A DNA stretch of 21,718 nucleotides. Origin: an uncultured Collinsella sp. GTDB lineage: Bacteria > Actinomycetota > Coriobacteriia > Coriobacteriales > Coriobacteriaceae. Position 1 is the stretch's first letter. Every line of letters starts with the position of its first letter. The notes under the pieces are model-generated. The model made no database searches and was not told the origin of the DNA. It worked only from the letters and a program-made list of their open reading frames with translations. Shown in pieces: positions 17,185 through 21,718 of this stretch. The stretch lies in NCBI GenBank assembly GCA_902464175.1, contig CABQHZ010000025.1:1-21718 (forward strand). Direction: 5' to 3'. Position numbers and translations under genes: made by a program.

Positions 17185-17217
17185 AAATGAGGCGTCCAAC
17201 GGGGCGCCTCATTTTTT
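17185..17217 (+). terminator. Rho-independent terminator of dacA
   Basis: AAATGAGGCG (17185-17194) pairs with CGCCTCATTT (17205-17214). Inner pairs extend the stem to an AACG tetraloop, and six T (17212-17217) overlap and follow its 3' end. It starts 25 nt after the dacA stop. Confidence 0.9.
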
Positions 17218-17219
17218 GA

Positions 17220-17310
17220 GGGTTCGAATCCCCAGTTAACGCTCTTGAAACTAAAAAAGGGCCCCAAATGGAACCCTTTTTTAAAGTCTTACTGGCGGAG
17301 AGCTGGGGAT
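17220..17310. repeat. tRNA-Ser 3'-end/terminator module, left copy
   Basis: This is a 91-nt unit that recurs at 17411-17501 with 77 of 91 positions identical by my count and no gaps. It begins with a T-arm-like GGGTTCGAATCCCCAG, contains a terminator hairpin, and ends with the last bases of the minus-strand tRNA-Ser (CCA end, acceptor strand, part of the T arm). Here the rest of the tRNA is missing, so this copy is a tRNA-Ser remnant. Confidence 0.85.
17253..17282 (-). terminator. Terminator hairpin in the left module copy
   Basis: AAAAAAGGG (17253-17261) and CCCTTTTTT (17274-17282) pair perfectly. Further inner pairs form in the minus-strand RNA through G-U wobbles, followed by a U tract. 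It could act in both directions. Confidence 0.7.
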
Positions 17311-17410
17311 GTCCGGGCATGCTACGCATGCCCTCCGGCTTCAAAGCCTAGCGGCTTTTCGCCCACGGGCTACAAACGCTTTCGCGTTTGCTTAACGCCC
17401 GTGCCCTCTC
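17311..17410. other. Three-hairpin structured segment between the two module copies
   Basis: Three perfect hairpins follow one another. GGGCATG/CATGCCC (17315-17333) has a 5-nt loop. AAAGCC/GGCTTT (17343-17358) has a 4-nt loop. CACGGGC/GCCCGTG (17364-17403) encloses CAAACGC/GCGTTTG with a TTTC loop. The whole is closed by AGCTGGGGAT (17301-17310) with ATCCCCAGCT (17419-17428). No credible reading frame or standard tRNA fold was found. It may be a structured RNA or the scar of a recombination event at the tRNA. Confidence 0.6.
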
Positions 17411-17501
17411 GGGTTCGAATCCCCAGCTAACGTAGCTGATATTAAAAAAAGGCCCCAAATGGGACCCTTCTTTCGATTCATACTGGCGGAGAGCTGGGGA
17501 T
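17411..17501. repeat. tRNA-Ser 3'-end/terminator module, right copy
   Basis: This is the second copy of the 91-nt module, 191 nt from the first. Its right end is the real 3' end of the tRNA-Ser gene and its terminator serves that gene. Its left end and the tRNA T arm also form an 18-bp perfect inverted repeat (17411-17428 with 17492-17509). Confidence 0.85.
17444..17472 (-). terminator. Terminator of tRNA-Ser
   Basis: In minus-strand RNA AAGGGUCCC pairs with GGGGCCUUU around an AUUU loop, using two wobble pairs, and runs straight into seven U. It is complete only on the minus strand and begins just after the tRNA CCA end. Confidence 0.8.
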
Positions 17502-17574
17502 TCGAACCCCAGATGCCCTTTTGGGGCATACTCGCTTAGCAGGCGAGCACCTTCGGCCTCTCGGTCAGCTCTCC
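17484..17574 (-). tRNA. tRNA-Ser (anticodon GCU)
   Basis: This is a 91-nt type II tRNA with encoded CCA (17486-17484). Acceptor strands GGAGAGC and GCTCTCC pair fully with discriminator G. The anticodon stem CTCGC/GCGAG holds loop CTGCTAA, giving anticodon GCT at 17540-17538, which reads AGC/AGU serine codons. The variable arm is long, as in serine tRNAs, and built on TGCCCC/GGGCA around AAAA. The T loop is TTCGAAT. A promoter lies just upstream and a terminator just downstream. Part of its 3' end is duplicated 191 nt away. Confidence 0.96.
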
Positions 17575-17588
17575 GTAACAGCCGTTCT

Positions 17589-17617
17589 ATAGTAACCAAA
17601 CAGTCGAGGATGGGCAA
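17589..17617 (-). promoter_or_regulatory. Promoter of tRNA-Ser
   Basis: On the minus strand TTGCCC (17617-17612) and TACTAT (17594-17589) are separated by exactly 17 nt. The -10 lies 15 nt before the mature tRNA 5' end, giving a leader of about 7-8 nt. Both hexamers match 4 of 6 consensus bases. Confidence 0.6.
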
Positions 17618-17668
17618 GGGGGAATTTTGGAGCGATTCCAATTTGCCAGTAGACGTCTCAGTCAATCA

Positions 17669-17723
17669 TCTCAATCTGTAACAGGTACAGGCCGAATCTT
17701 CGTCCAGATGTTACAGATTTAGA
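17669..17723. repeat. Inverted-repeat unit 1
   Basis: TCTCAATCTGTAACA (17669-17683) pairs with TGTTACAGATTTAGA (17709-17723) at 14 of 15 positions around a 25-nt loop. The same arms and the same 25-nt loop length recur at 17749-17805. Confidence 0.85.
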
Positions 17724-17748
17724 CAAACAGTCAGCGCCAGCCGCAAAC

Positions 17749-17805
17749 GTCTCAATCTGTAACAGTTATCGACCAAATCGACCCGTATATGTTACAGATC
17801 GAGAC
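17749..17805. repeat. Inverted-repeat unit 2
   Basis: GTCTCAATCTGTAACA (17749-17764) pairs with TGTTACAGATCGAGAC (17790-17805) at 15 of 16 positions, again around exactly 25 nt. The loop matches that of unit 1 at only about half its positions. Both units are followed by AGACAAA-type sequence. It lies about 50 nt beyond the stop codon of the AAA+ ATPase gene. Confidence 0.85.
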
Positions 17806-17853
17806 AAAGATACGAGGGCTGCCCAGCGGCGGCACCGATGCTCCCAGTCTTTA

Positions 17854-18936
17854 TTAGCCCTTTCGAACGGTTTCCAACAGATAATCGCGCATGTACGGAA
17901 TTGCGAACGAAACACAGCCGTAGCCTGCAGGTTCAATCAGTCCCGCATCGATCAGGCGCTTGCGATACGACCCGACTTTGTTCGCCGGCAAGCCCATCTT
18001 TTTGGCGATATCGCCGTTCGCAATCTCATCGCCCTCACATTGCGCCATCGCCGCGAGATACTGAAACTGCCGCTCCGACACCCTGCGCAACGCAGGGGCA
18101 ATCACCATAGCATTAAAACTATCAAGAGCCGCCTGGATACCCTTGTGAGCTGCCTCTTCGTCCACGCTCTCTGCCCCGCTGCGCGCAGCAACCTGCCAAG
18201 CGTAATATCCGACCAGCTGGACCATAAAGGGATAGCCCGCCGAAGCCTTTGTCAAAAGCTCAGCAACGCCTTCGTCGAGCTCCTTGCCCGCACGCCTCAT
18301 CGTATCCTCAAACGATCCGCCGACTTCAAAATCTGAAAGCCGCGTAAGTTCAATATGCTTCGCCCTCTGAAGGAACGTCAACGTATCATCCACCACCACG
18401 CCATCCACCGACGTTGGCAAACCAGCGAATGCAAAGGCGACATTCGCCCCTTGGCGAATCAAGAGCTGCATTTCATTGCCCAGCTCTCGCATTTCCTCAG
18501 TTGAGGCGTCCTGAATCTCATCGAGCGTAATGAGCAAGCCGCCGCGCTTCGCGGCTTCGTACATCGCCTCGCCCAGATGGGACGCCGACTTCGACACCTC
18601 CACGGAGCCAAGGCTGACTCCTAGAATCGACGGAGAAATCGACATTGATTCAAGACGAACATTTCGCTGCAGAGCCTCGAGAATTCTATTGCAAAAACCG
18701 GTATTTGAGGCGACGTCAACGACTTCAAATCCTTTTTTGCGCGCAAGATCACCCAATGCGTTAAGGAGCACCGTTTTACCCGTGCCACGAACACCAGAGA
18801 TACGCATGAGCCGATCGGGGGCGCCGGGACCGTTCTCCAGAGCCTCGGCAAAGTCATCCAAAACAGCGTCGCGTCCGATAAGCTCAGGCGGATTCATTCC
18901 CGCCGTTGGCTTAAAAGGATTAATAGCTTTAGACAT
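17854..18936 (-). CDS. AAA+ ATPase with C-terminal winged helix
   Basis: This is a 360-residue soluble ATPase. The N-terminal INPFKPTAGMNPPELIGRD leads into Walker A GVRGTGKT (48-55). Walker B is LLITLDE (134-140), with catalytic-type E140. A sensor-1-like AFAFAGLP (167-174) follows, and a helical lid covers about 195-285. A winged helix-turn-helix (about 287-360) includes NGDIAKKMGLPANKVGSYRKRL. This is the layout of ORC/Cdc6- or archaeal-type solitary AAA ATPases (AAA_16-like). The frame is open to 18972, but the ATG used has a strong GAGGAGG site. The upstream extension is just the repeat array read through. It has no operon partner and repeat arrays on both sides. DNA binding, perhaps to the upstream iterons, is likely. 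The cellular role is unknown. Confidence 0.85.
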   Translation of the reverse strand: MSKAINPFKPTAGMNPPELIGRDAVLDDFAEALENGPGAPDRLMRISGVRGTGKTVLLNALGDLARKKGFEVVDVASNTGFCNRILEALQRNVRLESMSISPSILGVSLGSVEVSKSASHLGEAMYEAAKRGGLLITLDEIQDASTEEMRELGNEMQLLIRQGANVAFAFAGLPTSVDGVVVDDTLTFLQRAKHIELTRLSDFEVGGSFEDTMRRAGKELDEGVAELLTKASAGYPFMVQLVGYYAWQVAARSGAESVDEEAAHKGIQAALDSFNAMVIAPALRRVSERQFQYLAAMAQCEGDEIANGDIAKKMGLPANKVGSYRKRLIDAGLIEPAGYGCVSFAIPYMRDYLLETVRKG

Positions 18937-18955
18937 TCGGCCCTCCTCTGCTAGT

Positions 18956-19009
18956 TTTAACAACTTTAACAAAGTTTAGCAACTTTAGCAGAGTTTAACA
19001 GTTTTAGCA
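18956..19009. repeat. Six-copy TTTARCA iteron array
   Basis: TTTARCA (R = A or G) occurs at 18956, 18965, 18975, 18984, 18994 and 19003, with steps of 9, 10, 9, 10 and 9 nt. This makes three copies of a roughly 19-bp double unit. It ends about 20 nt before the ATPase start codon and covers where its promoter must be. The regular phasing suggests an operator for a protein that binds on one DNA face. Confidence 0.85.
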
Positions 19010-19098
19010 GGCTCGGTGGCTTTATGCCTTACCGACCCTGTCGGGTCCTCTTGCCCGCGCCGATACAAATAGCACGGCTCAGCCCCTCTATGCCGCCC

Positions 19099-21540
19099 CT
19101 ACCCCAGTGAGCGGTTGAGGGAGCCGAGTTCGTCGTTGCCCATGGTGCGCCACATTTGATAGATGCAGCCGCGCGCCAAGAAAAAGAAGCCGTTATCGAC
19201 CAGTTGCACAGCGGCATCTGCCAGCCGATTCGTCACGGCGGACACTGGCGGCAGCTCTAGTCCAGCCTTGTGGATGGTCTCGACCGCTTCCTCGAACGTC
19301 GGAGGCTCGCTGACGCCCATCTCGTTCATAAGGCCCTGCATTTCTTCCAGCGCGCTGCTGCCCGACTCCTCGCCGCGCGGCACCAGACGGTAACAAGCCA
19401 GCGCCAGGTCGAGCTGATCGCAATTCCAATAGGCAAACGCCAAGCGATAGAACAGGTAGCCGATTGCAGAACGATCGCTGGCAATACGTAGGCCGTGGCG
19501 CGCCACCTCGATAATCTCGTCAAAGCGCTCCAGACGCGCAAGCACGTTGATGAGCGCAAAGTGCGACTGCATGGACGAGCGCGCCAGATCGTAAAGATGG
19601 CGCACCTCGGGCAGTGCTCGTTCAAAGTCCTCTTGCTCGGCGTAAAAGCTGCAGATCTCGTGCTGGGCAAAGTACAGCGCATCGGGCGCACGAAGGATTC
19701 GCACAGAGCGGTCTTCTTCCAACACCGGTAGCACCATGCGCACCAGCTGGTTATCGCAAAACTGCGTTTGAACCGGACCTGTCGCCAAAAGCTCGGCGAC
19801 GGCGCACTTAGCCTCCAACTCCTCAACAAGACGGGAAAAGCCTTCAAAAGCACCTGTACGGTCGACTTTTGCCTGCTCGCGCAATTCAACAACACGGGCC
19901 ACGTATGGGTCGTCGTCCTCTTCCATGACCTCCAGCTCGTCAGCCGTATCGGCAAGCAGCAGATCGCGCAGCGCCGGCGGCAGCATGCGATGGTCATCAC
20001 GCGGACGAGCATGAACCTCCGCAGGTTCAATCGTCTCCGGAGCGGTTGACTCATATGCCTCAAGCACACGCTTGCACGGCATATCGTCCATGTCCATGCT
20101 CTCAAGATCCTTGGCGACAGGCACGCAATCGGCCAGATAGGCCGCGCGCCCAAAGAAATACGTTGCGACAACGCACTCGCCCTGCTCACTGTCGGGAGCA
20201 GCAATCTGCACATAGCAGCGCGTGATGCAGGTGCCCGCGGCAAAACACGCTGCCGCAAGCGTGAGCGCCACGCGCGCATCGTGCTCCGCGGCCCAGATCG
20301 CGCGCGTGTCCTCGTCCAACTCGCGCCAGGCGTCATCTTGAGCGTCGTATTCACGTTGTGGCATAGCATCAACGACAGACTGCCCAAACCGAACGAGCAT
20401 GATCCCCTCGACAACGTTTGCCCGATAGGTATAGTCGAGCCGCGTGACCACGTTAAGTGCCTCGACAATACGCGCGAAGCGGGTACGCACATCCCACTCA
20501 CCGCCCGGCTGGCAAGCCACCGTACCCGGTTTGCCCCACGGGTTATCGCTCGAGGCCGTATCAAGCAGTCGGGGAACATCGTTGGTCGTCTTGGCGATAT
20601 GCCACGCATCGAAGAGCGCGCAGCCCTCAAGGCTCGGCGAGGATGCCGCAGGGACCAATCCGGCCCCGATGTGCTCAAGGATGCCGGAGAGACGGTTAAG
20701 ACGGCACTCGATGGCAAGCAGCATGTCAATCTCGTCCTGGTCCAGCAGGCTGCGATCAAAATTGAGATAGAAAAGCTTTGAGCGATCGATGCGAGCCAGG
20801 CTCATCTCGGACTTAGCGGCGATGGTGCGCAAGCGGGGCAAGTCAATTTCACTCATAAGGGCGGCGGCATAGCGCTCGATACCGCTCGGATTCTCGGCAT
20901 GGTCAACGCGGTAGAGCAGCGTCTCGATAGCGTCAGGTAGCGGTGTCGTGTTAAAGCCCAAAAACACCTCGACCGGCTCGGGCAACTTTACGAGCTTGAT
21001 CTTGTCGACAACGTTTTGCATACCCTCGTCGAGTCCGTCGGCGTCCGCCGTGCTCGCAATGGTATTTTCGGAGTCAGCGAATATCACGTAGCGCAGGAAC
21101 ATCGATGCCATGAACTCACCGTAAGGAAGGGAGCGGGCCGAATTCCATGTCTCGTGATCGGACTGTTCGCGCATGGGACCTTCGGGAGAGCCGACGGTTC
21201 GCGCGCACGCGCGCATCGTGCCGTTTGCTCCCCTCACCATAATCTCACCAATACCGGAGTCCGACTCGTCAAGGACCAGTTCCATGTCGGGATCGTTGGG
21301 CAGCGGAGCCTCGCTAACGGGGCGGTCCACCTTGTACACCTCACCCGAAACGCTTACGTAGCCCAAAAGCGACACATGGCTTTTGCCAACGAATTCGACG
21401 ACATAACAAGATTCATGCTGATCCTCGCCAAAGAGTTTCCAGACCACGCCATATGAGCGTCCCGCAGGCTGCTCGGGCATCGCCGGAAAGCGCTTCTTGG
21501 GATCGAGAAACCTGAGCTTGTATGTCGGACGCTCTGCCAC
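19099..21540 (-). CDS. Large protein of unknown function with TPR-like C-terminus
   Basis: This 813-residue protein is not recognised as a named family. It is soluble, with no signal peptide or clear membrane segment. The N-terminal half is mixed alpha/beta with no catalytic motif I can identify. An acidic segment (about 535-545, MEEDDDP) precedes a helical region (about 610-740). There, pairs of helices such as ALYFAQHEICSFYAEQEDFERA and AIGYLFYRLAFAYWNCDQLDLALACYR resemble tetratricopeptide repeats, suggesting a scaffold or protein-binding role. It starts with GTG, preceded by AGGGTGAT at suitable spacing. It stands alone between a terminator upstream and the ATPase gene, with symmetric sites in its leader. 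Probably a lineage-specific hypothetical protein. Confidence 0.8.
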   Translation of the reverse strand: MAERPTYKLRFLDPKKRFPAMPEQPAGRSYGVVWKLFGEDQHESCYVVEFVGKSHVSLLGYVSVSGEVYKVDRPVSEAPLPNDPDMELVLDESDSGIGEIMVRGANGTMRACARTVGSPEGPMREQSDHETWNSARSLPYGEFMASMFLRYVIFADSENTIASTADADGLDEGMQNVVDKIKLVKLPEPVEVFLGFNTTPLPDAIETLLYRVDHAENPSGIERYAAALMSEIDLPRLRTIAAKSEMSLARIDRSKLFYLNFDRSLLDQDEIDMLLAIECRLNRLSGILEHIGAGLVPAASSPSLEGCALFDAWHIAKTTNDVPRLLDTASSDNPWGKPGTVACQPGGEWDVRTRFARIVEALNVVTRLDYTYRANVVEGIMLVRFGQSVVDAMPQREYDAQDDAWRELDEDTRAIWAAEHDARVALTLAAACFAAGTCITRCYVQIAAPDSEQGECVVATYFFGRAAYLADCVPVAKDLESMDMDDMPCKRVLEAYESTAPETIEPAEVHARPRDDHRMLPPALRDLLLADTADELEVMEEDDDPYVARVVELREQAKVDRTGAFEGFSRLVEELEAKCAVAELLATGPVQTQFCDNQLVRMVLPVLEEDRSVRILRAPDALYFAQHEICSFYAEQEDFERALPEVRHLYDLARSSMQSHFALINVLARLERFDEIIEVARHGLRIASDRSAIGYLFYRLAFAYWNCDQLDLALACYRLVPRGEESGSSALEEMQGLMNEMGVSEPPTFEEAVETIHKAGLELPPVSAVTNRLADAAVQLVDNGFFFLARGCIYQMWRTMGNDELGSLNRSLG

Positions 21541-21576
21541 GAAATATCACCCTGATCGGTCGCTTGAGAAGGAGTG

Positions 21577-21645
21577 GTCGCGAATAAGTCGCGACATCTA
21601 CTCGGAATCTTACACGAGTCGACAGGAAATCGTCCCTTTGGACGA
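21577..21645 (-). promoter_or_regulatory. Upstream region of the TPR-like gene with three symmetric sites
   Basis: GTCGCGA-ATAAG-TCGCGAC (21577-21595) is a perfect 7-bp inverted repeat 37 nt before the start. ACTCG-N10-CGAGT (21600-21619) encloses a -10-like TAAGAT (minus strand, 21612-21607). TCGTCC-CTTT-GGACGA (21630-21645) is a third small hairpin in the region where a -35 would fall. No good -35 was found. The set suggests a regulated promoter, but no regulator is identified. Confidence 0.35.
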
Positions 21646-21658
21646 AAGCACTCAAGCT

Positions 21659-21693
21659 GACGCAAAAGAAAAGCCCCCGTTGCCGGGAGCTTT
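21659..21693 (-). terminator. Terminator of an off-window minus-strand gene
   Basis: AAAGC and CCCG (21670-21679) pair with CGGG and GCTTT (21684-21693) around a 4-nt loop. The one odd position is a U-G wobble on the minus strand but a C-A mismatch on the plus strand. The minus-strand RNA continues UUUUCUUUUG. It implies a leftward gene ending just right of the window; a TGA at 21700-21698 could be its stop. Confidence 0.8.
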
Positions 21694-21718
21694 AATCTCA
21701 AATGGTGCGGCGTATAGG

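Noticed and set aside
17220..17501. Integrated mobile element bounded by tRNA direct repeats
   Set aside because: The interval between the repeats is only about 100 nt and holds no integrase or other gene. At most it is a remnant, and is reported as such.
17245..17665. Small open frames across the tRNA-Ser region on both strands
   Set aside because: They run through tRNA, terminators and hairpins. Their Arg/Pro/Ser-rich products are typical of translated structural RNA.
17669..17805. CRISPR array
   Set aside because: The repeats alternate in orientation and form hairpins with fixed 25-nt loops. There are only two units and no cas genes, so this is a pair of inverted repeats.
21698..21718. 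3' end of a minus-strand coding gene at the right edge
   Set aside because: A TGA at 21700-21698 just before the terminator is suggestive, but seven codons are too few to call a gene.

Overview
The window reads as a piece of a moderately high-GC Gram-positive chromosome. The best guess is the class Coriobacteriia, Collinsella-like. This rests on base composition, strong GGAGG-type ribosome-binding sites, the Wzz/BY-kinase/PHP-phosphatase trio, the VanR-type regulator and the general look of the proteins. It is an inference from memory, not a database result. Nearly all genes lie on the minus strand, so transcription runs right to left. Only dacA is on the plus strand.

Right to left (the direction of most transcription): a terminator of an off-window gene (about 21.67 kb); a large unrecognised protein with a TPR-like C-terminus; a six-copy TTTARCA iteron array in front of an AAA+ ATPase with a C-terminal winged helix; two tandem 55-57 bp inverted-repeat units; tRNA-Ser(GCU) with its promoter and terminator; and a duplicated 91-bp tRNA-3'-end/terminator module flanking a hairpin cluster. 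Next comes dacA (plus strand, D,D-carboxypeptidase with its own terminator), divergent from a VanR/VanS-like two-component system. Then follow pstB, phoB-like and phoR-like genes, preceded by a three-unit Pho-box-like array. After these come the cpsC-cpsD-cpsB tyrosine-phosphoregulation genes plus a GNAT acetyltransferase, then htpG, and finally two YhgE/Pip-family membrane proteins ending in a strong terminator at the left edge.

The functional themes are the cell envelope and stress. Peptidoglycan trimming (DacA) sits beside a VanRS-type sensor. Phosphate sensing (PhoBR) sits with the phosphate-transporter ATPase but without the rest of the transporter. Polysaccharide chain-length and tyrosine-phosphorylation control comes without glycosyltransferases, and HtpG chaperone and YhgE exporter-like proteins complete the set.

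The least ordinary parts are non-coding. They are a terminator-like hairpin inside the htpG leader, a leader hairpin and promoter-spacer repeat before the yhgE pair, paired long hairpins after htpG, the Pho-box array before an orphan pstB, the tRNA-Ser-derived duplication with a hairpin cluster, the twin inverted repeats, and the alternating 9/10-bp iterons before the AAA+ ATPase. No CRISPR array, transposase, integrase or phage gene was seen.
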